Part shown: piece after piece, positions 55,615-63,663 of the stretch
Position numbering within the stretch: position 1 is the first letter of the stretch
How the letters are laid out: every line of letters starts with the position of its first letter
DNA from: Bifidobacterium stellenboschense
GTDB lineage: Bacteria > Actinomycetota > Actinomycetes > Actinomycetales > Bifidobacteriaceae
DNA length: 64,000 nt
NCBI RefSeq assembly: GCF_000741785.1
Contig: NZ_JGZP01000001.1
Span: forward strand, 1 to 64,000
Direction: 5' to 3'
Notes under the pieces: model-generated
Seen by the model: only the letters and a program-made list of their open reading frames with translations
What the model was told of the DNA's origin: nothing
The model's database searches: none
Made by a program: the position numbers and the translations under genes

Positions 55615-55749
55615 ATGAAGAGGACCTTCCAGCCCAACAACCGCCGTCGTCACATGAAGCACGGCTTCCGTCAGCGCATGCGCACCCGTTCCGGCCGCGC
55701 CCTGATCAACCGTCGTCGCGCCAAGGGCCGCAAGACCCTGGCCGCCTGA
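55615..55749 (+). CDS. rpmH: 50S ribosomal protein L34
   Basis: 44 residues, extremely basic; sequence starts [20 protein letters not shown] and ends AKGRKTLAA, the complete L34 family length. RBS TTAGGAG precedes the ATG. First gene of rpmH-rnpA-yidD-yidC, pointing away from dnaA. A possible promoter has TTGACG at 55522-55527 and TAGTTT at 55546-55551. Confidence 0.98.
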   Translation: MKRTFQPNNRRRHMKHGFRQRMRTRSGRALINRRRAKGRKTLAA

Positions 55750-55789
55750 TTCCAGACGGTCGGCGACTGAAGACTTTTCCAAGACGGTC

Positions 55790-56155
55790 GTGGAACGGCT
55801 GAAAAGCCACAGCGAATTCGTCGCCGTGCTGAAGCGTCGCCACAAGGTCTCGCGCAACGACATCGTCGTGCACTATCTGGTGCGCGACGATTCGCATACG
55901 CGGCCCTCGGTGGCACCGGAAGCACGGCGCATGGGTCTCGCCGTATCAAAATCGGTCGGGAATGCCGTCACGCGCAATACGGTCAAACGTCGTTTCCGTG
56001 TGCTCGCGCGTGCGTATGAGGACCGGTTGCCCGAAGGATGCGACATCGTGATGCGCGCCAAGCCGAGTGCGGCTTCGGCGCCATTCGCGTCGTTGGACGG
56101 CCAGGTCGCGTCGGCGTTCGCGAAGATTGCCGCGCGCATCGACCGGGAACGGTGA
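55790..56155 (+). CDS. rnpA: Ribonuclease P protein component
   Basis: 121-residue basic protein, GTG start (55790). RNP motif around [16 protein letters not shown] (residues about 55-70) contacts the RNase P RNA in tRNA 5' maturation. [16 protein letters not shown] at the N-terminus is the family start. 40 bp after rpmH, 4 bp before yidD. Confidence 0.96.
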   Translation: MERLKSHSEFVAVLKRRHKVSRNDIVVHYLVRDDSHTRPSVAPEARRMGLAVSKSVGNAVTRNTVKRRFRVLARAYEDRLPEGCDIVMRAKPSAASAPFASLDGQVASAFAKIAARIDRER

Positions 56156-56159
56156 CGCG

Positions 56160-56480
56160 ATGAACGGCATGGCCGGCATGATGGTTCGCGGGGTGCGCTG
56201 GTACCAGCGCACGTTCTCCGCGCATCGGGCGGTGCCATGCTGCCGTTACTACCCGAGCTGCTCGAACTATGCCATCCAGGCGGTGGCGCGGTTCGGCGCC
56301 CTGCGCGGCGGACTGCTCGCCGTGCTGCGTCTGCTGCGGTGCCGGCCATGGAGCCGCGGCGGCATCGACGACGTGCCCCGACGCTTCTCCGTCTTCTACC
56401 GGTTCCGATGGTCGAAAGCCCATGAGGAGCCTCGACTGACGCCGTTGCCGACTGACGAATGGGGGAATCCCTTACCATGA
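56160..56480 (+). CDS. yidD: Membrane protein insertion efficiency factor YidD
   Basis: 106 residues; the hallmark CCRYYPSCSNYAIQAVARFG lies at residues 27-46. Basic, amphipathic, assists YidC-dependent insertion. ATG at 56160 is 4 bp after rnpA; later ATGs at 56169-56184 are possible. The stop overlaps the yidC start (ATGA), so translation is coupled. Confidence 0.93.
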   Translation: MNGMAGMMVRGVRWYQRTFSAHRAVPCCRYYPSCSNYAIQAVARFGALRGGLLAVLRLLRCRPWSRGGIDDVPRRFSVFYRFRWSKAHEEPRLTPLPTDEWGNPLP

Positions 56481-57496
56481 ACCAAAATCAATTCCTGCTG
56501 GACAGCGGCTTCTGGGGTTGGCTGTACAAGATCCTGACCCCGGTCGAATGGCTGATGACGCAGATCATGAAGGTCGTGCATGACTTCTTCGTCATACTCG
56601 GCATGAACCCGGTCGGCGTCTCGTGGGTGCTGTCCATCATCGTGCTCGTGCTCGTCGTGCACGCGTGCATCCTCCCGATCTTCTACAAGCAGATGCTGTC
56701 GATGCGCAAGATGCAGGCGCTGCAGCCGAAGATGCAGAAGATCCAGAACAAGTACAAGGGCAAGACGGATCAGGCCAGCAAAGAGGCCTTGAGCCGCGAG
56801 ATGATGAAGCTCTATCAGGACAACGACGCGAACCCCGCCGGCTCGTGTCTGCCGATGCTCATCCAGGGCCCGGTCTTCATGTGCATGTTCTACGTGCTGT
56901 CCGCCATCCCGTACATCGCCCGCGGCAAACGTGCGACGCTCGGCGCCTTCGACGTGGAGACCGCGAAGCAGTTCTCCGAATCCAAGGTGCTCGGCTTGGT
57001 GAACACCACCAGCACGTTCGGCAACGGCGATCTGACGGCCAAGATCATCATCGTGGTGTTCGTGGCGCTCATGTGCGGCTGCATGTTCTTCATGCAGTGG
57101 ATCAACATGAAGAAGAACATGAACCCGGCCACCATGCAGGGCCAGGCCGCCACGATGCAGAAGACCATGCTGTGGATCTTCCCGATCATGTATATCTTCT
57201 CCGGCATCACGATGCCGTTCGCCGTGCTGGTCTACTGGCTGACGAACAACGTGTGCAACCTTCTGCGCACCTTCTGGCAGATGCGCGTCTTCCCGACGCC
57301 CGGATCGCCCGCGGCCGACGCCAAGGAGATTCGCGACCACGAGAAGGAGAACGCCCGTCGCGCCAAGGCCGGCCAGCCGTCCCTCGAGGATGAGGCGCTG
57401 GAGAAGGCCAAGGTCGAAGCGCAGCAGAAGGAGACGCAGGGCTACCAGCGTCAGCAGCCGCAGCGCAAGAACAAAAACAAGAACAAGAAGAAATGA
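56477..57496 (+). CDS. yidC: Membrane protein insertase YidC/Oxa1
   Basis: 339 residues, Gram-positive-type YidC: about five helices (residues 12-30, 48-70, about 125-148, 190-212, 240-262). Conserved region KMQALQPKMQKIQNKYKG, and GSCLPMLIQGPVFMCMFY. C-terminal tail Lys/Gln-rich. No lipobox. ATG overlaps the yidD stop. Inserts membrane proteins alone or with SecYEG. Confidence 0.97.
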   Translation: MNQNQFLLDSGFWGWLYKILTPVEWLMTQIMKVVHDFFVILGMNPVGVSWVLSIIVLVLVVHACILPIFYKQMLSMRKMQALQPKMQKIQNKYKGKTDQASKEALSREMMKLYQDNDANPAGSCLPMLIQGPVFMCMFYVLSAIPYIARGKRATLGAFDVETAKQFSESKVLGLVNTTSTFGNGDLTAKIIIVVFVALMCGCMFFMQWINMKKNMNPATMQGQAATMQKTMLWIFPIMYIFSGITMPFAVLVYWLTNNVCNLLRTFWQMRVFPTPGSPAADAKEIRDHEKENARRAKAGQPSLEDEALEKAKVEAQQKETQGYQRQQPQRKNKNKNKKK

Positions 57497-57508
57497 TCGA
57501 GTAAGTAA

Positions 57509-57546
57509 GGCCCGGTGTTTCACGTGAAACGGTGAAACACCGGGCC
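57509..57546 (+). terminator. yidC terminator hairpin containing a parS site
   Basis: GGCCCGGTGTTTCAC (57509-57523) pairs perfectly with GTGAAACACCGGGCC (57532-57546). Its left arm and loop hold TGTTTCACGTGAAACG (57516-57531), which matches 15 of 16 bases of the ParB-binding consensus. Thus the element probably ends the rpmH-yidC transcript and binds ParB. Confidence 0.82.
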
Positions 57547-57629
57547 GAGCTATCCCGGCTCGCCTGCGCGGCTTGAGCGGATGGCTGGTTTAGACTGTTC
57601 CCATAGACTCATGATCGAAGGAGGACCGC

Positions 57630-58145
57630 ATGGCCCAGAATGACGACAAGACGGTGGATCAGCTCAACGACGAAGCTGACATCGCGGCCGACTACCTCGA
57701 AGGACTGCTCGACATCGCCGACTACGAGGGCGACATCGAGATGGGTGTGCGCAACGGCCGCCCGATGGTCCAGATCGTCGCGGACGACGACACCGACATT
57801 AAGCATCTCATCGGCCGCAACGGGGAAGTGGTCGACGCACTGCAGCAGCTCACCCGTCTCGCCGTGCAGCAGAAGACCGGCGAACGTTCCCGCCTCATCG
57901 TCGATGTCGATGGGTTCCTCAAGCGCAAGCGCCAGCGTCTGCACGACATCGCGCTCGACGCCGTCGACGAGGTCAAGGAGACCGGCGAACCGGTCGACCT
58001 CAAGCCGATGAACTCGTTCGAACGCAAGGTCGTCCACGACGTCGTGCGTGAGGAGGGACTGAAGTCCCGCTCGCACGGCGAGGAGCCGCACCGTTACGTC
58101 ACCATCTACCTGCGCGCCAACGCGGACGACTCCGACGAGGAGTGA
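57630..58145 (+). CDS. khpB: KH/R3H RNA-binding protein KhpB (Jag)
   Basis: 171 residues: KH domain (residues about 45-90; [15 protein letters not shown]) and R3H domain (about 95-165; [28 protein letters not shown]). Lacks the Jag-N domain found in Firmicutes. Binds RNA and is tied to cell-wall or division control in other bacteria. RBS GAAGGAGGA. Between the yidC terminator and rsmG. Confidence 0.93.
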   Translation: MAQNDDKTVDQLNDEADIAADYLEGLLDIADYEGDIEMGVRNGRPMVQIVADDDTDIKHLIGRNGEVVDALQQLTRLAVQQKTGERSRLIVDVDGFLKRKRQRLHDIALDAVDEVKETGEPVDLKPMNSFERKVVHDVVREEGLKSRSHGEEPHRYVTIYLRANADDSDEE

Positions 58146-58194
58146 CGTTCGGTCCGCATCGATCGCAGGAATCCAGAGAGAAGAGGGGAGAGGT

Positions 58195-58863
58195 ATGGCC
58201 GACCAGCTGGACGGTTCGCCGATGCTGCGGGACGTGCTTGGCGACGCCTTCGAGCCGTTGCGCGTGTTTCACGTGAAACTCGCCGAGGAGGGGGAGCCGC
58301 GCGGGCTTATCGGCCCGCGCGACATCGACATCATCTGGGAGCGGCATATCCTCAATTCGGCGGCGATCGTGCCGTTCGTGCGCGAGGCGACCGCAGGCGA
58401 GCGGTTCAAGACCGTGGCCGATGTCGGCAGCGGCGGAGGATTCCCCGGTCTGGTGGCCGCGGCCTGCCTGCCGGATCACGAGTTCACGCTGATCGAGCCG
58501 ATGGAGCGTCGTGTCGAATGGCTCAAGGAATGTCGCGACGCGATGGGACTCAAGAACGTGAGCGTGTTCCGCGCACGTTCGGAGGAGGTCATCGACGCCA
58601 TGCGTCATGACCGCGATCTGCATCCGTACGCCGTGGTGACCTGCCGTGCCGTCGCCCCGATGACCAAGCTCGCCGGGTGGACGCTGCCGCTGCTGAAACC
58701 GCATGGCCGTCTCGTCGCGCTCAAGGGGCGTTCCGCCCAGGCGGAGATCGACAAGGCTGCCAAGGAGATCGGCAAATGCCGCGGGGTGAATCCGCGGGTC
58801 GTTGAGGCCCAGGTCGGACCCGGTCTGGAACCGACGCACGTCGTGCTGGTCGACAAGCGATAG
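58195..58863 (+). CDS. rsmG: 16S rRNA (guanine527-N7)-methyltransferase RsmG
   Basis: 222 residues, SAM-dependent methyltransferase. Motif [17 protein letters not shown] (residues about 78-93), and [19 protein letters not shown] typical of GidB. Contains parS site 58265-58280 within its coding sequence. RBS GGGGAGAGG precedes the ATG. Loss of function gives low-level streptomycin resistance in other species. Confidence 0.96.
   Translation: MADQLDGSPMLRDVLGDAFEPLRVFHVKLAEEGEPRGLIGPRDIDIIWERHILNSAAIVPFVREATAGERFKTVADVGSGGGFPGLVAAACLPDHEFTLIEPMERRVEWLKECRDAMGLKNVSVFRARSEEVIDAMRHDRDLHPYAVVTCRAVAPMTKLAGWTLPLLKPHGRLVALKGRSAQAEIDKAAKEIGKCRGVNPRVVEAQVGPGLEPTHVVLVDKR
58265..58280. other. parS-like ParB-binding site inside rsmG
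   Basis: TGTTTCACGTGAAACT, 15 of 16 matches to TGTTTCACGTGAAACA, with the invariant GTTTCACGTGAAAC core. Confidence 0.92.
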
Positions 58864-58900
58864 GGGTGCGGTTTTCCACATTTCCACAGGTCGAATAAAG

Positions 58901-59033
58901 TTATCCACATTATCAACCGAACGGTGGCTGTGCCGATGAACGTTGATATATTAAGGATTTGAAACCAACGAAAACAGTCCGTCCACAGCCAGAGAATCGA
59001 GTTATCCACACTTATCCACATTTTTGTGGATAA
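58901..59033. promoter_or_regulatory. DnaA-box cluster upstream of parA
   Basis: TTATCCACA at 58901-58909, 59002-59010 and 59012-59020, then TGTGGATAA at 59025-59033 in opposite sense. The last two form a hairpin with T-rich loop. The three right-hand boxes end about 68 bp before the parA ATG, so DnaA may control parAB or use the gap as a further origin element. Confidence 0.85.
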
Positions 59034-59101
59034 GTGGGCAGTGCTGGAATCCATCTCCGAACGGGGTGGATTCCAGCATGTTGTGTTGTCAAGGAGAGGT
59101 C

Positions 59102-60067
59102 ATGGCCGATAATCACAAGCCGATGGAATCCGCCGAGCAGACCATCAAGCGCATCTTCGCCGAGGGGGAGTCGCCGGTCGGTGCGGAGATCGCGCTGGAA
59201 TCCAACCGTTTCGCCAAACTGCAGCAGCAGGAGTTCCCGAAGCCGTCCAAGACGCGTCTGATCGCCGTCGCGAACCAGAAGGGCGGTGTCGGCAAGACCA
59301 CGTCGACGGTGAACCTGGCCGCCGCGCTGGCCGAGCACGGCATGCGCGTGCTGGTCATCGACATGGATCCGCAGGGCAACGCCTCCACCGCGCTCGGCGT
59401 TAGCCACGCCTCGGGGGAGCCGTCCGTCTACGACGTGCTCGAAGGGCGACTCACCTTGGCCGAGGTCAAGCAGCCATGCCCCGACTTCAAGAACCTCGAC
59501 GTGGTACCCGCCTCCATCGACCTGTCCGGCGCCGAGCTCGAGGTCGCCGATCTGCCGAACCGTAACTCCCTGCTCAAGGAGGCGGTCGACAAGTTCCTCG
59601 GGGAGTCCGAGGACCACTACGATTACGTGTTCATCGACTGCCCGCCGAGCCTCGGCCTGCTCGTCATCAACGCGATGTGCGCCGTGCACGAGATGCTCAT
59701 CCCGATCCAGGCGGAGTACTACGCGCTCGAAGGCCTCGGTCAGCTCATCAACACCATCGGTCTGGTCCAGGACCACTTCAACCCGAGCCTGACCGTGTCC
59801 ACGATGCTCATCACGATGTTCGATCGCCGCACGCTGCTGAGCCGCGAGGTCTACAACGAGGTGAAGAAGCACTATCCGTCCATCGTGCTCGACACGACGA
59901 TTCCCCGTACGGTGAAGATCTCCGAGGCGCCGAGCTTCAGCAAGAGCGTCATCGTCTACGACCCGCACGGCATGGGCGCCATCTCCTACGGCGAGGCCGC
60001 GCTGGAGATCACCCGCCGTTCCGAAAACGTATTGGAAGCCATCGCGACCAGAATGAAGGAGGCCTGA
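59102..60067 (+). CDS. parA: Chromosome-partitioning ATPase ParA
   Basis: 321 residues, Walker-type P-loop ATPase (deviant Walker A KGGVGKT at about residues 60-66, DMDPQGNAST). A 50-residue N-terminal extension precedes the fold. AAGGAGAGG lies before the ATG 59102, which is preferred to an in-frame upstream ATG within the DnaA-box zone. Acts with ParB and parS to segregate origins. Followed at 1-bp distance by parB. Confidence 0.97.
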   Translation: MADNHKPMESAEQTIKRIFAEGESPVGAEIALESNRFAKLQQQEFPKPSKTRLIAVANQKGGVGKTTSTVNLAAALAEHGMRVLVIDMDPQGNASTALGVSHASGEPSVYDVLEGRLTLAEVKQPCPDFKNLDVVPASIDLSGAELEVADLPNRNSLLKEAVDKFLGESEDHYDYVFIDCPPSLGLLVINAMCAVHEMLIPIQAEYYALEGLGQLINTIGLVQDHFNPSLTVSTMLITMFDRRTLLSREVYNEVKKHYPSIVLDTTIPRTVKISEAPSFSKSVIVYDPHGMGAISYGEAALEITRRSENVLEAIATRMKEA

Positions 60068-60068
60068 C

Positions 60069-61355
60069 ATGTCATCGAAGTCCCGTCTCGGCAAGGGCCT
60101 CGGCGCACTGTTCCCCGAACTGCCGGGGGAGGAGTCCCCGGAGGAGAAGCCCAAGCACGCCATTCCTCAGCGCAGGAAGCTGGAGGTGAAGCCCGTCGAT
60201 GTTCCACGTGAAACACCGAAGAGCGAACCCAAGCCCGCCTCCAAATCGAAGAAGCAGCAGCGTGCGGCGATGCCCGCGTTGAGCGACATCGCCCATCCGA
60301 GCGACATGTTCTTCAAGGACACCGTCACCAGTGCCGTCGTGGAGCAGCCGATCCAGCCTGCGGACAACTCCCGTCATTCGGTGCTGGAGAAGTCCACCGA
60401 ACAAGTTGTTTCACGTGAAACCGAGAAGGACGGCACGGAGGAGAAGCCGGAGCTGAAGCCGGTCGAGGGCGGCTATCTGGCCGAGCTTAAGCTGTCCGAC
60501 ATCGGACCGAACACGCACCAGCCGCGTACCGTCTTCGATGAGGACGATCTCAACGAGCTGTCCGCCTCCATCAAGGAGGTCGGCGTCCTCCAACCGATCG
60601 TCGTGCGGAAGCGTCCCGCCGCCCAGATCGAGGCGGCGCGCAAGGCGCAGGAAGGCCGCGAGCCCGCCAACCAGTTCGACGGGCGCATGGACAGCCCGTA
60701 CGAGCTCATCATGGGCGAACGCCGTTGGCGCGCCTCGCAGCTCGCCGGACTGGAGACGATCCCCTCCATCGTCAAGACGACCGCCGACGACGACATGCTG
60801 CGCGACGCCCTGCTGGAGAACCTGCATCGCGTCGCCCTGAACCCGCTCGAAGAGGCCGCCGCCTACCAGCAGATGATCGACGAGTTCGGTCTGACGCAGG
60901 CGCAGCTCTCCAAGTCGGTCTCCAAGTCGCGCCCGCAGATCGCCAACACGCTCCGACTGCTCAACCTGCCGGCCGGCGTGCAGAAGAAGGTCGCCGCCGG
61001 CATCCTCACCGCCGGCCACGCGCGTGCCCTGCTCGGTCTCAACGACCCCGAGGCGATGGACAAGCTCGCCGTCCGCATCATCGCGGAAGGCCTGTCCGTG
61101 CGCAGCACCGAGGAGATCGTCGCGATGGCGAACCTCGCCGGCGACGAGCCGAAGAAGCCGAAGGCACGCAAGAACGATCCGTGGGCCAGCTCTCCGATCA
61201 AAAGCAATCTGGAAGATCGTTTCGACACCAAGGTCTCGATCAAGGGCACGCCGAAGCACGGCCGCATCGAGATCGTCTTCTCGTCCCCCGAAGACATGGA
61301 CCGCATCCTCGGTCTCCTCATGCCCGAAGCCGGCAACAAAGACGACTGGCGCTAG
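60069..61355 (+). CDS. parB: Chromosome-partitioning protein ParB
   Basis: 428 residues. N-terminal LGKGLGALF (ParA-contact type start), an acidic/charged spacer of about 100 residues, then the ParB/Spo0J CTPase and HTH domains (NTHQPRTVFDEDDLNELSAS; GERRWRA; SKSRPQIANTLRLLNLP). The motif GERRWRA (about residue 217) is the CTP-binding box. Spacer and box region are longer than usual. Two parS sites fall inside this gene. Ends 1 bp after coupled parA. Confidence 0.97.
   Translation: MSSKSRLGKGLGALFPELPGEESPEEKPKHAIPQRRKLEVKPVDVPRETPKSEPKPASKSKKQQRAAMPALSDIAHPSDMFFKDTVTSAVVEQPIQPADNSRHSVLEKSTEQVVSRETEKDGTEEKPELKPVEGGYLAELKLSDIGPNTHQPRTVFDEDDLNELSASIKEVGVLQPIVVRKRPAAQIEAARKAQEGREPANQFDGRMDSPYELIMGERRWRASQLAGLETIPSIVKTTADDDMLRDALLENLHRVALNPLEEAAAYQQMIDEFGLTQAQLSKSVSKSRPQIANTLRLLNLPAGVQKKVAAGILTAGHARALLGLNDPEAMDKLAVRIIAEGLSVRSTEEIVAMANLAGDEPKKPKARKNDPWASSPIKSNLEDRFDTKVSIKGTPKHGRIEIVFSSPEDMDRILGLLMPEAGNKDDWR
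60200..60215. other. parS-like site in parB (1)
   Basis: TGTTCCACGTGAAACA, one mismatch (C for T) to the consensus. Confidence 0.85.
60407..60422. other. parS-like site in parB (2)
   Basis: TGTTTCACGTGAAACC, one mismatch at the last position; perfect GTTTCACGTGAAAC core. Confidence 0.92.
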
Positions 61356-61394
61356 CTCACGGACATGCACTCCGTGCATGGAAGTGCTGTTTTG

Positions 61395-61627
61395 CTCCCC
61401 CTTTCAGGGGGGGGAGCTGTCCGGCTTCGCCGGACTGAGGGGGTACAGGCAGCAACCCCCTCAGTCACGCTTCGCGCGCCAGCTCCCCCTGAAGGGGGAA
61501 TGGGACAAAAATGATTTCCCTCAGCGGGTTTCCCCCAGGGGGTTGTACGGTTTTCGGCAGGCCGGATATGTTTATATTGTATGCTCCCCTTTCAGGGGAG
61601 CTGGCAGCCGAAGGCTGACTGAGGGGG
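61395..61627. repeat. Palindromic intergenic units after parB (three copies)
   Basis: Copies at 61395-61445 (GCTCCCCCTTTCAGGGGGG, then GTCCGGCTTCGCCGGAC and CTGAGGGGG), 61457-61500 (CCCCCTCAGTCACGCTTCG, GCTCCCCCTGAAGGGGG) and 61583-61627 (GCTCCCCTTTCAGGGGAGC, then CAGCCGAAGGCTGACTGAGG). They fill the gap between the convergent parB and DUF559 genes. Confidence 0.8.
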
Positions 61628-61650
61628 CAAGCTGAAAGCAGCTCCGTCCA

Positions 61651-62025
61651 TCATCGCTTATCCCATACCTGCTCCATCCGTTCCAACAGCCTTGACTCGA
61701 TTCGCTCGCATACGCCGTCGAAATTCGTATCCACATCGAGATTGGTGAATCTCAGTACCTCTATGCCGGCTTGTTCGAATACTCTGGTGCGGTTTTCGTC
61801 ATAGCGGTGCTGTACAGCATCGAAGTGTCCGCCGCCGTCGATTTCAATGATGAGCTTTGCCTTGGCGCAGTAGAAGTCGGCGATGAATCCAAGCAACGGT
61901 GCCTGTCTACGGAAACGAACGGATTGTCGGCGGAGAAATCCGTTCCATAATTTAAGTTCCCAAGGTGTCATGTGGCTGCGCATGCCACGAGCGTTCGCGA
62001 TATTGGATTTGACATAGTGCTTCAT
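61651..62025 (-). CDS. DUF559 (Vsr-like) endonuclease-domain protein
   Basis: 124 residues. DUF559 core with the catalytic-type pattern LIIEIDGGGHFDAVQHRYDENRTRVFEQAGIEVLRFTN, given in parts: EIDGGGH (about residues 60-66), RYDENR, EVLRF. Related to the very-short-patch-repair nuclease fold; roles in vivo are largely unknown. Lower GC than neighbours. Flanked on both sides by palindromic repeats, so it may be a small movable cargo. AGGAATCATG-like leader lacks a strong ribosome site. Confidence 0.85.
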   Translation of the reverse strand: MKHYVKSNIANARGMRSHMTPWELKLWNGFLRRQSVRFRRQAPLLGFIADFYCAKAKLIIEIDGGGHFDAVQHRYDENRTRVFEQAGIEVLRFTNLDVDTNFDGVCERIESRLLERMEQVWDKR

Positions 62026-62090
62026 GATTCCCGAGCGTAGGCTCGTGCGAATGGCATGCGGCAGGTGTTTCTTATAGCGTAGTCATATAG

Positions 62091-62326
62091 CCCCCTCAGT
62101 CGCGCTTCGCGCGCCAGCTCCCCCTGAAAGGGGGAGCAAGATGGCGGACTCGCCGGGCAAGCCGAAATCCAAGGACAGCTCCCCCTGAAAGGGGGAGCAA
62201 GGTCTGTTGTATCCGTTTCGGTCAGCTTCCCTTCAAGGAAGCAACGGTGATTGTGCGCGCTGTAAGGCGCATTCCGTTCTTGCTTCCCCACGGACGTGTG
62301 GGAGCTGTCGGCGAAGCCGACTGCGG
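62091..62326. repeat. Palindromic intergenic units upstream of the DUF559 gene
   Basis: Copies at 62091-62138 (CCCCCTCAGTCGCGCTTCG, CAGCTCCCCCTGAAAGGGGG), 62174-62199 (GCTCCCCCTGAAAGGGGG) and 62281-62326 (GGGAGCTGTCGGCGAAGCCG). No gene in this 325-bp gap. Confidence 0.78.
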
Positions 62327-62350
62327 TAATGGGCGAGTCTCCGTTCGTTC

Positions 62351-63505
62351 TCAATTGGTGAGGTATGCCTGGGCGTCGAGGGCGGCTCGGCAGCCCATGC
62401 CGGCGGCGCTGATGGCCTGACGGTAGGTGCGGTCGACGCAGTCGCCGGCGGCGAAGATGCCGGGAGTGGACGTGCGCGTGCTCGCGCCGTCCACGAGAAT
62501 GTAGCCGTCGTCATCCTTCCGCACCACGTCGCCGGTGAACGCGGTCGCGGGGGAGTGCCCGATCGCGACGAACACGGCCGCCGTATCCAACGTGCCGGTC
62601 TCGCCGGTCACGGTGTTGCGGATGTCGATGGACGTGACGCTGCCGGCCGCGGGCAGCGTCACACCGCCCAGTGTGATGTCCGCCGGTTTGCCGGTGTTCA
62701 GAGTGATGCCGCCGATCGGGTTGAGGGTAAGCGAGGCAGGAAGGGATGACGTCGCAGAGGGGACGGCGTTCGCGCTGGGGGAACCGGCACTCGTGGCGAC
62801 GGAACCCGCGGCGACGGCATCACCAGTTCCTGCATTCCCGCCGTGGATGGCGGTGACGATGGTGTCGGTGAGGAGCGTGAGTTTGTCGTTCGCGCGGGCG
62901 CGTTCCACCATGATCGCGGAGGCGCGGAACGAGTCACGACGGTGGATCAGTGTGACCGACGAGCCGAAGCGCGTCAGATACAGCGCCTCCTCGAATGCGG
63001 AATCGCCGCCGCCGACCACGACGATCGGCTTGTCTTTGAAGAAGAATCCATCACAAGTCGCGCAGTAGGAGACGCCGCGGCCGGAATACTCCTCCTCGCC
63101 GGGCACGCCCAACTTGCGGTAGGAGGAGCCGGTGGCGACGATCACCGCACGCGCGTCCAGCACGTCATCGGACTCCAACGTCACACGCTTGATGCCGCCC
63201 GTGGCGGTGCCGTCGGCCGAGCCGCCATCGCCGCCGTCGACCACTTCGATCGACGTGACGTCCTCGTGGATGAACTCGGTGCCGAACCGTTCCGCCTGCG
63301 CGCGCATCGCGTCCATCAGATCCGGGCCGAGGATGCCGTCCGGGAAGCCGGGGAAATTCTCCACTTCGGTGGTGTTGACGAGCTGGCCGCCAGGGGTGAG
63401 CGCGCCGGTGACGAGCGCCGGATGCAGTCCGGCGCGCCCCAGATAGATGGCCGCCGTGTAGCCGGCAGGTCCCGAACCGATGATGATCACGTTATGCACA
63501 GTCAT
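62351..63505 (-). CDS. trxB: Thioredoxin reductase
   Basis: 384 residues, longer than the usual 310-320. FAD motif IIGSGPAGYTAA (residues 8-19), active pair CATC (Cys148, Cys151), NADPH motif VVVGGGDSAFEEA (162-174), and GIFAAGDC near the end. The excess lies in a Gly/Ala/Ser-rich insert (about residues 90-104) and a larger one at about 222-300 between NADPH and C-terminal FAD segments. Passes NADPH electrons to thioredoxin. Start ATG 63503-63505. Cytoplasmic; next to the end of a membrane protein gene. Confidence 0.93.
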   Translation of the reverse strand: MTVHNVIIIGSGPAGYTAAIYLGRAGLHPALVTGALTPGGQLVNTTEVENFPGFPDGILGPDLMDAMRAQAERFGTEFIHEDVTSIEVVDGGDGGSADGTATGGIKRVTLESDDVLDARAVIVATGSSYRKLGVPGEEEYSGRGVSYCATCDGFFFKDKPIVVVGGGDSAFEEALYLTRFGSSVTLIHRRDSFRASAIMVERARANDKLTLLTDTIVTAIHGGNAGTGDAVAAGSVATSAGSPSANAVPSATSSLPASLTLNPIGGITLNTGKPADITLGGVTLPAAGSVTSIDIRNTVTGETGTLDTAAVFVAIGHSPATAFTGDVVRKDDDGYILVDGASTRTSTPGIFAAGDCVDRTYRQAISAAGMGCRAALDAQAYLTN

Positions 63506-63571
63506 AACCGACAGCCTAGCAAGGGGGTTCTCTCCGTGGTACAGGTTTCCACGGGGTCAGCTTTCGGCGAT

Positions 63572-63655
63572 ACCCCTCAGTCGCGCGAAGCACAACAGCT
63601 CCCCTGACGGGGAAGCCAAGAGAAATGCTCCCCCGCACTAGGCAAGGGGAGCAGA
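63572..63655. repeat. Palindromic intergenic unit between trxB and the next gene
   Basis: CCCCTCAGTCGCGCGAAGC, GCTCCCCTGACGGGGAAGC and GCTCCCCCGCACTAGGCAAG elements in a 158-bp gap. Confidence 0.65.
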
Positions 63656-63663
63656 GAATGGCG

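Noticed and set aside
55790-55792. Alternative ATG start for rnpA
   Set aside because: No in-frame ATG occurs near; the GTG matches the family N-terminus.
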